From NZQO01 sp964639255 (lineage in GTDB: Bacteria; Bacteroidota; Bacteroidia; Flavobacteriales; Flavobacteriaceae): a DNA stretch of 37,204 bases. The translations under genes were made by a program, and so were the position numbers. The stretch spans positions 1 to 37,204 of the forward strand of contig CAZXDP010000021.1 of NCBI GenBank assembly GCA_964639255.1, read 5' to 3'. Below, piece by piece: positions 1 through 8,287 of the stretch (the first letter of the stretch is position 1; every line of letters starts with the position of its first letter). The notes below the pieces were generated by a model that searched no databases, was not told the origin of the DNA, and saw only the letters and a list, made by a program, of their open reading frames with translations.

Positions 1-15
1 AAAAACCCAACAATT

Positions 16-528
16 ATGAAACGTACACATTTTATGTTAGCATTGCTATTTACTAGCTTATTATTCACTTCATGCAAGAGCGATGATGATGGTGGGGATG
101 ATCCCCAAGGTGGCGAAGGTACTTTTAAGGCCCAAGTAGACGGAAATTCCTTCGAGGGGATTAATGGTACCGTTGTAGCCCGCGTAACGAATAATGGAAA
201 CGCCATTGCCATTAGTGGAGGTACCAACGATGCAGAGAACCTCCAGATGATCATTACAGCTTTTGACGGTGAAGGAACCTACCAATTAGGAATGATCAAT
301 ATTGGCTCTTATGCTTTCCTGCCAGACCCCAGTAATCCAGATCCTACAACAGTTGTTACATATACTACCGTTAACGGAACTTCAAATAATGGGGAGGTAA
401 ATATCTCTAGCTACGACGGGGACAATGTTCGTGGTACTTTTAGCTTTACCGCCTTTAACCCTAACAATACAAGCGAATCGGTTTCGGTAACCAATGGTGA
501 ATTCAATATTGAAGTGACCGAACAATAA
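16..528 (+). CDS. Secreted lipoprotein, DUF6252-like, function unknown
   Basis: A 170-residue protein with a lipoprotein signal peptide: a charged start, a hydrophobic run and the lipobox LFTSC with Cys20 as the probable lipidation site. An acidic/glycine stretch (SDDDGGDDPQGG) follows, as is usual for flavobacterial surface lipoproteins. The remaining ~130 residues are rich in Gly, Asn, Thr and Ser and look like an all-beta domain beginning FKAQVDGNSFEG, which resembles the DUF6252 type. No catalytic motif is visible. A strong hairpin with a T tract lies 48 bases downstream, so the gene ends its own transcript. The start is taken at the ATG that begins the signal peptide; its promoter is outside the window. 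Domain naming is by resemblance only. Confidence 0.8.
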   Translation: MKRTHFMLALLFTSLLFTSCKSDDDGGDDPQGGEGTFKAQVDGNSFEGINGTVVARVTNNGNAIAISGGTNDAENLQMIITAFDGEGTYQLGMINIGSYAFLPDPSNPDPTTVVTYTTVNGTSNNGEVNISSYDGDNVRGTFSFTAFNPNNTSESVSVTNGEFNIEVTEQ

Positions 529-543
529 TTACACACCAATTAG

Positions 544-613
544 AAAATCTCAAATGTTGAGGTTTTTACGTGGAGCCGGGAATAGGGCAATGCCTTGTTT
601 CCGGTTTTTTTTT
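544..613 (+). terminator. Intrinsic terminator after the first lipoprotein
   Basis: Two hairpins in series. The first pairs AAAATCTCAA (544-553) with TTGAGGTTTT (557-566) through one T-G wobble. The second pairs CCGGGAA (576-582) with TTTCCGG (598-604), contains an inner GGC/GCC pairing, and is followed directly by nine T residues (605-613), which is the stronger terminator. Confidence 0.8.
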
Positions 614-658
614 AATCCCTATTGAACAGGATGCCAGCAGAATACGTCAATTGCCGTA

Positions 659-689
659 TTGATAACAGCCTTTAAAAAGCCAACCTTTG
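659..689 (+). promoter_or_regulatory. Candidate Bacteroidota promoter for the PQQ-like gene
   Basis: TTG (659-661), 20 bases, then AACCTTTG (682-689), one mismatch from the -7 consensus TAnnTTTG. The predicted transcript would start about 20 bases before the ATG at 715. Confidence 0.45.
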
Positions 690-714
690 GATAAACGTAA
701 CTAAAACCACAATT

Positions 715-2574
715 ATGAAACTATCAACAAAACTTCTGGTACTGGCTTATTTGCTTTTAGCTATGTCTGGAATCGCTCAGCGTGCCGAAGCGCCCGACTA
801 TCGATATGATGTTGGCGCTAGCATCAATGAAATGACCTTAACCGAAGGGGGAACTATGGTCGTTGCCACCAACGATGGCTTAGTGGGGATTAAGCCCGGC
901 AGCAACGACCTACTTTTCAACTTTACCGATTACGGTCGGGTAAAGCCAGAAGAGCTATTCTTTGTTCCCCAGGCTCCTTACGTTGTCGTCGGTGAAACAG
1001 GTTTTGCAAGCTTTTCAACCAAAAAGGCAGTGATTGACTATATGTCGGGCAAAAAATTGTTCAGTACAGAAGACAATGGCTGGAAGCAAGTAACCACTTG
1101 CGACGTAATTATGCCACAAAACAAGCTTGTCGTTAGCGGGCAGCGCCGCTCTGATGAGCAGTACGCCTCGCAAGTTGCCGTATACGATTTGAATACGGGG
1201 GCGGAAGAGTATCGATTTAATTTAGTTGATCCAGGAAAGGTCACCATGAAAAATTATATGGTCACTGGGCGGCCCTTGCTGCTTAAAGATAAGTTGTTGG
1301 TGCCCACTAGCCAAGGGATTCTGGCAAAATCTCTTAAGGGCGAAACTCTCTGGGACGTTAGCATAAAGAATGTGAATTGGATGGTAGCCAATGCTTCTGA
1401 AACCGACATTTATGCCTTTAACACCAACGATACCGGTAGCAATACGAAAATTTTCAAGGTAGGACCCCAAGGACAAGAATTGTGGAAGGATGAAGCCAAG
1501 GTGAAGGGGGTAGTAACAAATTTCGAGATACTGCCACAAGGACTTGCCGTGGTAAGCAACACCTATAATCAAGGCAAAGGCATTTTGGCTGGTGCTTCAG
1601 AGTCAAAAATAGCCATGCTCAGTGCCCAAACGGGAGAAGATCTTTGGGAAAAGGCCCCAAAAACGAAAGGCTATGTACAGCATTTTTATATCATGGACGA
1701 TGGTATTCTCTTCGGCATACAGGAGGGGGGTATCAATAAGATTTCCTACGATGGGAATACCTTGTTCAAAAAACCGTTGAAGACCGGAGAGAACATACTC
1801 ACCATGGCCAATACCCCACAAGGGCTAATCTATATCACTTCAGAAGATGCTAATATCGTTAATCTTGCCAATGGCGAACAAGTTTGGAAAAAACCGTTGA
1901 AGTACAAGCGTGCCGGAGCGGTGGGGTCGGCCTACGACGCCAAAAATGGCCGCTATCTCATAAGCGCGGACGATGAGCTTTTTGCGGTCGATGCCAATAC
2001 CGGCGATGTGGCTACCTTGGCAAACAGCAAATTTGAAGGAAAAGAAGATCCTACGGGAGTTGAAATTCGCGACAATGGCATTCTCCTTACGAGCGACCAA
2101 AATGTGATGCTATTAGATTGGGAAGGAAAAACAAACTGGCACGAATACCATCGTGCTCCGGGCAAAAGCGCCTTCGGGGCCATTTTGGCAGGGATTTCGG
2201 CAGTAGCTACCGCCACCACTGCGATGGCAGCTTACAATGCTGCCAACCAGAATAGAAATAAACTTGGCAACCTTACCGATAGGGGCGAACGGTACAAAAA
2301 TTTGGGTGATGGAATGGCCGCTGCCAGTGGGGCTTCGATAGCCGAGATGTTGAAGCGGTTCAAAGCCACTGCCGCTACCAAGGATGCACAATTTATCCTC
2401 ACAAAACTCGATGATGGCGTTGGTTTGGTTAAAGTGAATAAGGATACTGGAGAGTTAGAGAAAGAAATCGTATTAAAAGATAAAAAACCCGAATATCAAA
2501 TAGATGATTTTGGAGGTATACTCTACTACAAGGCAGACAACAATTCCATTTTCGCCTATGATTTAAAGAAATAA
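715..2574 (+). CDS. Secreted PQQ-like beta-propeller repeat protein
   Basis: A 619-residue protein with a Sec signal peptide (hydrophobic run ending SGIAQ). The body carries repeated units of the type 'G..LW....' such as KGETLWDVS, QGQELWKDE, TGEDLWEKA and NGEQVWKKP, as seen in PQQ-like/quinoprotein beta-propellers. The repeats are typical of ligand-free scaffold propellers as well as dehydrogenases, and no dehydrogenase active site can be assigned. An Ala-rich hydrophobic segment (about residues 483-506, AFGAILAGISAVATATTAMA) interrupts the last third and could be a membrane-inserted or buried helix. A strong terminator follows, so it appears monocistronic. Periplasmic or surface location is inferred from the signal peptide; the substrate is unknown. 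Confidence 0.8.
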   Translation: MKLSTKLLVLAYLLLAMSGIAQRAEAPDYRYDVGASINEMTLTEGGTMVVATNDGLVGIKPGSNDLLFNFTDYGRVKPEELFFVPQAPYVVVGETGFASFSTKKAVIDYMSGKKLFSTEDNGWKQVTTCDVIMPQNKLVVSGQRRSDEQYASQVAVYDLNTGAEEYRFNLVDPGKVTMKNYMVTGRPLLLKDKLLVPTSQGILAKSLKGETLWDVSIKNVNWMVANASETDIYAFNTNDTGSNTKIFKVGPQGQELWKDEAKVKGVVTNFEILPQGLAVVSNTYNQGKGILAGASESKIAMLSAQTGEDLWEKAPKTKGYVQHFYIMDDGILFGIQEGGINKISYDGNTLFKKPLKTGENILTMANTPQGLIYITSEDANIVNLANGEQVWKKPLKYKRAGAVGSAYDAKNGRYLISADDELFAVDANTGDVATLANSKFEGKEDPTGVEIRDNGILLTSDQNVMLLDWEGKTNWHEYHRAPGKSAFGAILAGISAVATATTAMAAYNAANQNRNKLGNLTDRGERYKNLGDGMAAASGASIAEMLKRFKATAATKDAQFILTKLDDGVGLVKVNKDTGELEKEIVLKDKKPEYQIDDFGGILYYKADNNSIFAYDLKK

Positions 2575-2623
2575 TGGGAACGCTTACATCCGCGGGAGTT
2601 TTGAGGAGGACGCCTGCGGTTTT

Positions 2624-2650
2624 AAACCCTGCATTGAGGCAGGGTTTTTT
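2624..2650 (+). terminator. Intrinsic terminator after the PQQ-like gene
   Basis: AAACCCTGC (2624-2632) pairs with GCAGGGTTT (2639-2647) around a six-base loop, and the T run continues to 2650. Confidence 0.9.
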
Positions 2651-2761
2651 CCGTTGCATCTTTTCGGTATCAAAAAATTACGTAATTTCAAATGCAAATT
2701 AGTTAGCGTAGCGTAGGCCAATTCGTGAAAGTGTATTCTCAATGAATCAATCCCTGGAAGT

Positions 2762-2828
2762 GGGTCACCTCCTGTGTGACATCCCAATCACGCCGCGGAC
2801 ACCGGCGCCTTCAGCCCAGCATCGCTGG
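2762..2828. other. Structured GC-rich intergenic element with three hairpins
   Basis: The 213-base gap between the PQQ-like terminator and the histidine kinase holds three consecutive potential stems: GGGTCAC (2762-2768) with GTGAC-at-CCC (2776-2785); CGCCG (2791-2795) with CGGCG (2803-2807); and CCAGC (2816-2820) with GCTGG (2824-2828). The stretch is richer in G and C than its surroundings. It may be a dispersed intergenic repeat, a remnant element, or the 5' leader of the kinase gene. No coding signal is convincing on either strand. Confidence 0.4.
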
Positions 2829-2863
2829 ATGACAAAACAAGTTAACCCTATGTAAACAATGTC

Positions 2864-4948
2864 ATGATGCCATATTTTTCCAACTTTTTACGCATAAACG
2901 CTTTAATGTTGCTACTACTGCCTATGGTAAATCTGCATATTCAGGCGCAAACGGCTGCCGCGACCGATAGTATTATCGAGGATTATAAAAACAAGGCTTG
3001 GGAGTGGCGATATTCAGATGAGGCAGCGGCCAACAAGGCGTTGCACAAGGGCATGCGCCGTTCCAAGAAATTAAACAGACAAGGCGATATTGGGTATTTC
3101 TATAGAAAATTAATCTCCCAAAAAGGATTTACGGGCCAGATGGACAGCGCCAAATACTATTTTAAGGAGGGAATGACATTTGCACGAGCACAAGATTCCC
3201 TTGAGGATAGCGGTTTAATTGGAAAGCTGCATAGTGAAATGGGGGAAGCTTCCCATAGAAATGAAGAGATAACTGCTGCCCAATACCATTATACCAAGGC
3301 CGGTGAGATCTTTGAGTCAATAGGAGACAAGTTGGGCGTATCTATTATTAAGTTGAACCTTGGCAACATCTACTACGTGCAGGGCGAGTTCGATAAGGCA
3401 GCGAAACTCTTCCATGAAGGTACTGTGCTAGCCGATACGACCCAATACCGTTATATTCGGGGTTCGCTTTTCAACAGTTTGGCCGCCGCCTATGAACAGT
3501 TGGATGACAAGCAGCGCAGCTTAAACAATGCCCTTAAAGCTCTTGACGAGTTTAAAATGGAGGTAGATACCTATCCAGAGTACGCGGCCTTGGTTTATCC
3601 AAACGTTGCTAAGAAATATAAGGAAAAGGGAGAGTTTGACAAGGCACTGAGCTATTTGGACACGACCGATAGGATTATTGAAAAATACAATTTGGAAGCC
3701 TCCAAGATGAACGCGTCTGTGGCGCGTGCCGAGCTCTATTTGGCTACGGGTAAGGAAGGTGAAGCCATAGAGTTGCTAGAGCGTAATAAGGGACTGCTCG
3801 ATAAATACCGCTCTAATACCGAAGACCATTTTTCGTATAGGTACAGCCTGGGCAAGGCATACCATACGTTGAATAAAAATGAAAAGGCACTTGAAACCCT
3901 GCTTCCACTGGAAAGCCTGGCCGATAGTTTGAACATGGCCAAAGAGGTGGGCTACATCAACCAGGCGCTGGCCGATATTTTTGCTGAAAAGGGCCAATTT
4001 GACAAAGCCTATGCGGCCCGTTTGAAGTATGAAACGGTAAAGGACAGTCTTTATTCCGTCGAAAAACAAACCGCATTCAAGGAAATCGACGCCAAGTACG
4101 AAACTGAAAAAAAGGAGCGTCAGCTTGCTGAAACCCGGGCCAACCTTGCCGAGCGTGAGCTGGAGGTAAAGCAGAAAAACAACCTAATGATTGGCAGCTT
4201 TGGCCTGGCGGTGCTATTGGCATTGATCGGGTATCTTCTCTACAACCAGCAAAAATTAAAGAATCGTCAGCTTCAAAAGGAAAATGAGCTAAAAACGGCA
4301 CTTGCCCGTATCGAGACACAAAATAAACTGCAGGAACAGCGACTGCGCATTTCCCGGGACCTGCACGATAACATAGGTAGTCAGCTCACCTTTATCATTT
4401 CCAGCATCGATTCCCTAAGCTATGGATTGCAGGACGCCCCTACTGCCGTGAGGGAGAAGTTGGCGAACATTAGCCAATTTACATCGCAAACTATTTATGA
4501 ACTTAGGGATACCATTTGGGCGATGAATAAATCTAACATCACCTTAGAGGACCTCCAGGCGCGTATCCATAATTTTATCGAAAAGGCCGGCTCGGCTCGT
4601 TCACAGAGCAAATTCTACTTTACTGTTACCGATGCCCTTCCGGAGCACACCAGCTTCAGTTCGGTTCAGGGTATGAATATGTATCGTATTATACAGGAGG
4701 CGGTGAACAATGCGCTTAAATATAGCAATGCCCCTACCGTTTCCGTAGCAATAGGGAAGAGCCCAGAAAACCATATAGAAATAGCGGTTCGCGACGATGG
4801 GACAGGTTTCGACCGGGAAAGTACCCCTTCGGGCAATGGTTTACAAAATATTGAAAAGCGAGCGAAGGAGTTGGGTGGCTCCGCATTTATCGAATCGGCC
4901 CCACAGCAAGGCACTTTGGTAACCGTGCGCTTTCCATTGGGCCAATAG
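2864..4948 (+). CDS. TPR-containing sensor histidine kinase (HisKA_3/HATPase_c)
   Basis: A 694-residue inner-membrane sensor kinase. An N-terminal signal sequence (hydrophobic run ending HIQAQ) is followed by a periplasmic region of tetratricopeptide repeats (about 50-400), then a coiled coil. One transmembrane segment lies near residues 444-462 (GSFGLAVLLALIGYLLY). The cytoplasmic HisKA_3 box RISRDLHDNIGSQL places the phospho-accepting His at 501. The HATPase_c domain shows the N box EAVNNALKYSNA (about 611-622) and the G1 box DDGTGFD (about 643). This is the NarX/DesK-like kinase class that pairs with LuxR-type regulators, and such a regulator lies 313 bases downstream in the same direction. 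The start is the first of two adjacent ATG codons. The input signal is unknown; TPRs suggest sensing through protein-protein contact. Confidence 0.93.
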   Translation: MMPYFSNFLRINALMLLLLPMVNLHIQAQTAAATDSIIEDYKNKAWEWRYSDEAAANKALHKGMRRSKKLNRQGDIGYFYRKLISQKGFTGQMDSAKYYFKEGMTFARAQDSLEDSGLIGKLHSEMGEASHRNEEITAAQYHYTKAGEIFESIGDKLGVSIIKLNLGNIYYVQGEFDKAAKLFHEGTVLADTTQYRYIRGSLFNSLAAAYEQLDDKQRSLNNALKALDEFKMEVDTYPEYAALVYPNVAKKYKEKGEFDKALSYLDTTDRIIEKYNLEASKMNASVARAELYLATGKEGEAIELLERNKGLLDKYRSNTEDHFSYRYSLGKAYHTLNKNEKALETLLPLESLADSLNMAKEVGYINQALADIFAEKGQFDKAYAARLKYETVKDSLYSVEKQTAFKEIDAKYETEKKERQLAETRANLAERELEVKQKNNLMIGSFGLAVLLALIGYLLYNQQKLKNRQLQKENELKTALARIETQNKLQEQRLRISRDLHDNIGSQLTFIISSIDSLSYGLQDAPTAVREKLANISQFTSQTIYELRDTIWAMNKSNITLEDLQARIHNFIEKAGSARSQSKFYFTVTDALPEHTSFSSVQGMNMYRIIQEAVNNALKYSNAPTVSVAIGKSPENHIEIAVRDDGTGFDRESTPSGNGLQNIEKRAKELGGSAFIESAPQQGTLVTVRFPLGQ

Positions 4949-4956
4949 GGCATTTG

Positions 4957-4972
4957 CCGTATTGCGATACGG
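4957..4972 (+). other. Intercistronic hairpin
   Basis: CCGTAT (4957-4962) and ATACGG (4967-4972) form a perfect six-base stem with a tetraloop, just after the kinase stop codon. There is no T tract, so it is more likely an RNA stability or processing element than a terminator. It may tune the kinase:regulator ratio, which is inference. Confidence 0.4.
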
Positions 4973-5008
4973 GAGAAATGGTGATACCTTACCATAAACT
5001 ATGAAGGG

Positions 5009-5251
5009 ATGGATATTGCCACCGAATTATTGCTGATGTGGATGGTGCTCGTAGCTGTAGTGATAACGCTTTATGTCGTAGACCATAAAGGGCAGAAAAG
5101 AGCACACAGATTGGTGCTGCGGAATTTGCGCGAGAGGGCTAGCACACATCAAAAGCAAATTTACAAACGCAATAGGTATCTTGGGCGCTATGATTTTCTG
5201 GAATATAACCTCGACGCCTCGCTCGTGCCCCAATATGAAATAAAGCTGTAA
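5009..5251 (+). CDS. Small single-pass membrane protein in a two-component operon
   Basis: An 80-residue ORF with one N-terminal transmembrane helix (about residues 5-23, TELLLMWMVLVAVVITLYVV) followed by a basic tail rich in Arg and Lys (KGQKRAHRLVLRNLRERA) and a C-terminal Tyr/Leu stretch. The positive charges suggest the tail is cytoplasmic. It lies 60 bases after the kinase stop and 10 bases before the response-regulator start, in the same direction, so co-transcription is very likely. I recognise no family. A role as an accessory or connector of the kinase/regulator pair is inferred from position only. An ATG at 5001 is out of frame with this ORF. Confidence 0.55.
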   Translation: MDIATELLLMWMVLVAVVITLYVVDHKGQKRAHRLVLRNLRERASTHQKQIYKRNRYLGRYDFLEYNLDASLVPQYEIKL

Positions 5252-5261
5252 CTTAGTTTTC

Positions 5262-5912
5262 ATGAGTCTGAAAATAGCCATCGTTGACGACAATTCCTTT
5301 CTCATTCACGCTATAAGGGAGAAACTGTCGTTCTTTTCAGATATAAAAGTTCGCCACACGGCACAAAATGGTAGTGAGTTGCTTACCAAGCTACAGGAAA
5401 ATTATCACATAGACCTTATTTTAATGGATATAGAGATGCCCGTGCTCAACGGGATCGAAACCACCCAAATGGTCAAGCAGAAATACCCGCACATCAAAAT
5501 TGTGATGCTCACTGCTTTCGATAATGACGAACATATCTTCAATGCCATTAAATCGGGGGCAGATGGCTATCTGCTGAAAGAGATTCAGCCGGAGGAGCTC
5601 TACCGAGGCATTCAAGAAACCCTTAACGGTGGCGCGGCGATGAATCCCTCTATCGCCCTAAAAACCTTGAAATTGCTACGCAATCCCACTTCCATTGAAA
5701 ATCCGAAAGACCACGAGGACATCTCGCTCTCAACGCGGGAAGTAGAAGTACTCGAGCAGCTAAGCAAAGGACTTAGTTATACCGCCATCGCAGATAATCT
5801 CATACTCTCTCCCAGCACCATTAGAAAGCATATTGAAAACATCTACAAAAAATTGCAAGTGCACAGCAAGATTGAGGCTGTACAAAAAGCGAAGAACCAC
5901 AATATTATTTAA
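5262..5912 (+). CDS. Response regulator, NarL/LuxR family
   Basis: A 216-residue two-domain transcription factor. The receiver domain (about 1-120) has the acidic pair Asp9/Asp10, the phospho-accepting Asp56 in DLILMDIEMP, Thr84 and Lys106 in GYLLKEI. The C-terminal LuxR-type helix-turn-helix (about 152-210) begins LSTREVEVLEQLSKGLSY and includes the recognition segment SPSTIRKHIENIYKKL. It is the expected partner of the HisKA_3 kinase encoded just upstream. A perfect inverted repeat 25 bases beyond its stop codon, in front of the next gene, is a candidate binding site. No terminator is obvious after the gene. Confidence 0.95.
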   Translation: MSLKIAIVDDNSFLIHAIREKLSFFSDIKVRHTAQNGSELLTKLQENYHIDLILMDIEMPVLNGIETTQMVKQKYPHIKIVMLTAFDNDEHIFNAIKSGADGYLLKEIQPEELYRGIQETLNGGAAMNPSIALKTLKLLRNPTSIENPKDHEDISLSTREVEVLEQLSKGLSYTAIADNLILSPSTIRKHIENIYKKLQVHSKIEAVQKAKNHNII

Positions 5913-5937
5913 GAGAATAAACTGCTAAAAAAGTACG

Positions 5938-5966
5938 TTAACAAGGTGTTGATATATTCTTGTTAA
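5938..5966. promoter_or_regulatory. Perfect inverted repeat, candidate operator
   Basis: TTAACAAG (5938-5945) and CTTGTTAA (5959-5966) are exact reverse complements separated by 13 bases. The repeat sits about 16 bases upstream of the candidate -33 element of the DUF302 lipoprotein gene and just after a LuxR-type regulator gene. It lacks a T tract, so it does not look like a terminator. Use as a regulator binding site is inference. Confidence 0.45.
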
Positions 5967-5982
5967 TGGTTTCAAAATTCTT

Positions 5983-6012
5983 TTTGCCATTCACGGTGCC
6001 TTGTTATTTTTA
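5983..6012 (+). promoter_or_regulatory. Candidate promoter of the DUF302 lipoprotein gene
   Basis: TTTG (5983-5986), 18 bases, then TATTTTTA (6005-6012), one mismatch from TAnnTTTG. The start codon lies 28 bases further on. Confidence 0.5.
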
Positions 6013-6040
6013 AGTTCATACTTTAAAGCCCTATTTCATT

Positions 6041-6949
6041 ATGAAAAAACTTTCAATTATAGCTTTGCTAATAGTGTTGGTTGCGTGCAACAACGATGAT
6101 GATAACACGATTGTCATCAACAACCCAGACGCACCCGGACTAGCGTATTCGCTTAGCGAATCGAACTTTTCAACCACATACAATTCCATTCGTGCGGCCC
6201 TTCAGGGAAATTCGAACATTAGTATTGTAGCTGAGGTAAACCATGGGGCCAACGCCCAGAGTATCGGGAAGGAGCTTCGCGATACGCGTTTGATTATTTT
6301 CGGAAATCCAACCTTGGGAACGCCTATTATGCAGGCAAATCCATTGGCGGGCTTGGATCTTCCGCAGAAAATACTGGTCTATGCCGATGAAGATGACAAC
6401 GTATTTGCCACCTACAATACCACGGCTTATCTTGCCAAGAGGCACAGTGTTGCCAATGTAGGCACCTTACAGCAAATAGGCAGTGCACTCAGTTCTTTCG
6501 TCACCTCGGCCACGGGAGATAATGTTTCAGAAAACGGCAGCGACGCGATAACACCGGGACAAGGCGTTTTTACTTCTATAAGTCTGAACGATTTTTCAAC
6601 GACTTATAACAAATTGCGAAATGCCATATCAGACAATCCAGATTTGGCGATCATTGCCGAAGTAGACCACAGGGCCAATGCCCAAAGCGTAGGGTTGGAA
6701 CTCAATAACACGCGGCTTATAATTTTCGGGAATCCAGAGGCGGGGACCCCTTTGATGAAAGATTCACAAACTACCGCGATAGACTTGCCACAAAAAATGC
6801 TTATCTGGGAAAACGACGGCGGAGAAGTGCGCATTTCCTACAATAATCCTGAATATTTGAGAACACGCCACGATTTGGACGAGAGTGATGAGGTTGTGCA
6901 ACAAATTAAAACGGTGTTGGCCAACTTGGCGATAGATGCTGCCAATTGA
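6041..6949 (+). CDS. Lipoprotein with two tandem DUF302 domains
   Basis: A 302-residue lipoprotein: lipobox LVAC with Cys16, an Asn/Asp-rich linker, then two copies of a DUF302 domain (about residues 38-150 and 178-300). The copies share NFSTTYNSIR/DFSTTYNKLR, the block TRLIIFGNP followed by GTP and M, the block DLPQK, and a closing YL..RH. DUF302 proteins are small and usually have one domain; their biochemical role is not settled. The two domains probably arose by internal duplication. The gene stands alone between a candidate promoter and a bidirectional terminator, and follows a two-component system that may control it. Confidence 0.88.
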   Translation: MKKLSIIALLIVLVACNNDDDNTIVINNPDAPGLAYSLSESNFSTTYNSIRAALQGNSNISIVAEVNHGANAQSIGKELRDTRLIIFGNPTLGTPIMQANPLAGLDLPQKILVYADEDDNVFATYNTTAYLAKRHSVANVGTLQQIGSALSSFVTSATGDNVSENGSDAITPGQGVFTSISLNDFSTTYNKLRNAISDNPDLAIIAEVDHRANAQSVGLELNNTRLIIFGNPEAGTPLMKDSQTTAIDLPQKMLIWENDGGEVRISYNNPEYLRTRHDLDESDEVVQQIKTVLANLAIDAAN

Positions 6950-6972
6950 TGCATTTTCGAAACATAAAAAAT

Positions 6973-7003
6973 AAAAAGCTGGGTACGAGCCCAGCTTTTT
7001 TTT
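6973..7003. terminator. Bidirectional terminator between the DUF302 gene and metK
   Basis: AAAAAGCTGGG (6973-6983) pairs with CCCAGCTTTTT (6990-7000) around a six-base loop, with a T run to 7003 on the plus strand and an equivalent T run on the minus strand. It serves both convergent genes. Confidence 0.93.
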
Positions 7004-7007
7004 ATGC

Positions 7008-8264
7008 TTATTTGATGTTGAAAGTCTCCTGCACGCGGTCCACGTAATCCAACTTTTCCCACGTGAATAATTCTACCTCTTTTTCAAGACGGCCCTGATA
7101 GGGACTTTCGAAGATTTTGGTAACTTTTTCAGGCAGGCGGCCCATATGGCCATAAGCTGCTGTTTCAACATAAATTGGATTTCGCAAACCCAATCGCTTC
7201 TCGATGGCCGCCGGGCGCATATCGAAAATCTTGGAAACTTTTTTTGCAATCTCGCCGTCGGTAAGTCCTACACGCGAAGTGCCGTGGGTGTTTACCAAGA
7301 TGGAGGTGGGTTCTACTACCCCTATGGCATAGCTTACCTGCACCAATACTTCGTCTGCCACCCCGGCGGCAACCAAGTTTTTGGCGATATGGCGAGCCGC
7401 GTAGGCCGCGCTGCGATCTACCTTACTGGGATCTTTACCGCTAAAAGCACCGCCCCCGTGGGCGCCCTTCCCTCCATAGGTGTCTACGATAATCTTGCGC
7501 CCTGTGAGCCCGGTATCCCCGTGGGGACCACCAATAACGAATTTGCCGGTTGGGTTTATGTGGTATACAATAGCATCGTTAAACAGCTTTTGAACGTATT
7601 CCGGTAATTTGTCTTTTACCCTGGGTATAAGAATGTTGTGTACATCCTTCTTTATTTGCCGCAGCATAGCCTCATCGGTATCGAACTCATCGTGTTGAGT
7701 AGAAAGTACGATGGAAACAATCTTCTGCGGTACGTTATCGTCGCTATATTCAATTGTTACCTGACTTTTAGAGTCGGGCCGCAAATAGGAAATTTCAGTA
7801 CCTTCACGTCGCAGTTTGGCGAGTTCTATTAAAATTTGGTGCGAAATTTCCAGTGCAAGGGGCATATAATGCTCGGTTTCCTTGGTGGCATAGCCAAACA
7901 TCATGCCTTGATCTCCGGCACCTTGCTCTTCTTTATCTTCCCGCTCCACACCTTGGTTGATGTCTTGCGATTGTTCGTGGATAAGGGAAATGACCCCACA
8001 CGAGTCGCCACTAAACTTGTATTCGCCCTTGGTATAGCCTATTTTATTAATTACATCGCGCGCAATATGCTGCACATCTAGGTAAGTATCGCTTTTTACC
8101 TCGCCGGCCAGCACCACTTGTCCCGTAGTTACAAGGGTTTCACAAGCAACTTTCGATTCGGGGTCGAAGGCAAGAAAATGGTCGAGCAGGGCATCGCTAA
8201 TCTGGTCTGCCACTTTATCTGGGTGTCCTTCAGAAACGCTTTCTGAAGTAAATAGGTACGCCAT
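7008..8264 (-). CDS. metK: S-adenosylmethionine synthetase
   Basis: A 418-residue enzyme that makes S-adenosylmethionine from methionine and ATP in the cytoplasm. Family motifs are complete: the N-terminal SEGHPDKVADQISDA with His14, Asp16 and Lys17 at the ATP/Mg site, the loop hexapeptide GAGDQG, and the P-loop-like GGPHGDTGLTGRK. The length is slightly above that of the E. coli enzyme, as is usual in Bacteroidota. It is monocistronic: a perfect TAnnTTTG promoter lies about 170 bases upstream on the minus strand and a bidirectional terminator follows. The long 5' leader can fold into a SAM-riboswitch-like structure, which would give feedback control by the product. Confidence 0.98.
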   Translation of the reverse strand: MAYLFTSESVSEGHPDKVADQISDALLDHFLAFDPESKVACETLVTTGQVVLAGEVKSDTYLDVQHIARDVINKIGYTKGEYKFSGDSCGVISLIHEQSQDINQGVEREDKEEQGAGDQGMMFGYATKETEHYMPLALEISHQILIELAKLRREGTEISYLRPDSKSQVTIEYSDDNVPQKIVSIVLSTQHDEFDTDEAMLRQIKKDVHNILIPRVKDKLPEYVQKLFNDAIVYHINPTGKFVIGGPHGDTGLTGRKIIVDTYGGKGAHGGGAFSGKDPSKVDRSAAYAARHIAKNLVAAGVADEVLVQVSYAIGVVEPTSILVNTHGTSRVGLTDGEIAKKVSKIFDMRPAAIEKRLGLRNPIYVETAAYGHMGRLPEKVTKIFESPYQGRLEKEVELFTWEKLDYVDRVQETFNIK

Positions 8265-8287
8265 AGAGGGTGTTTTTAATAGTTTGT

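Noticed and set aside
2584..2787. A minus-strand reading frame of 67 codons in the gap before the histidine kinase.
   Set aside because: It runs through the terminator region and the hairpin block, has no initiation or family signal, and is best explained by chance openness in GC-rich sequence.
7146..7607. A 153-codon frame on the plus strand within metK.
   Set aside because: It lies wholly antisense to a strongly conserved gene; openness reflects metK codon use.
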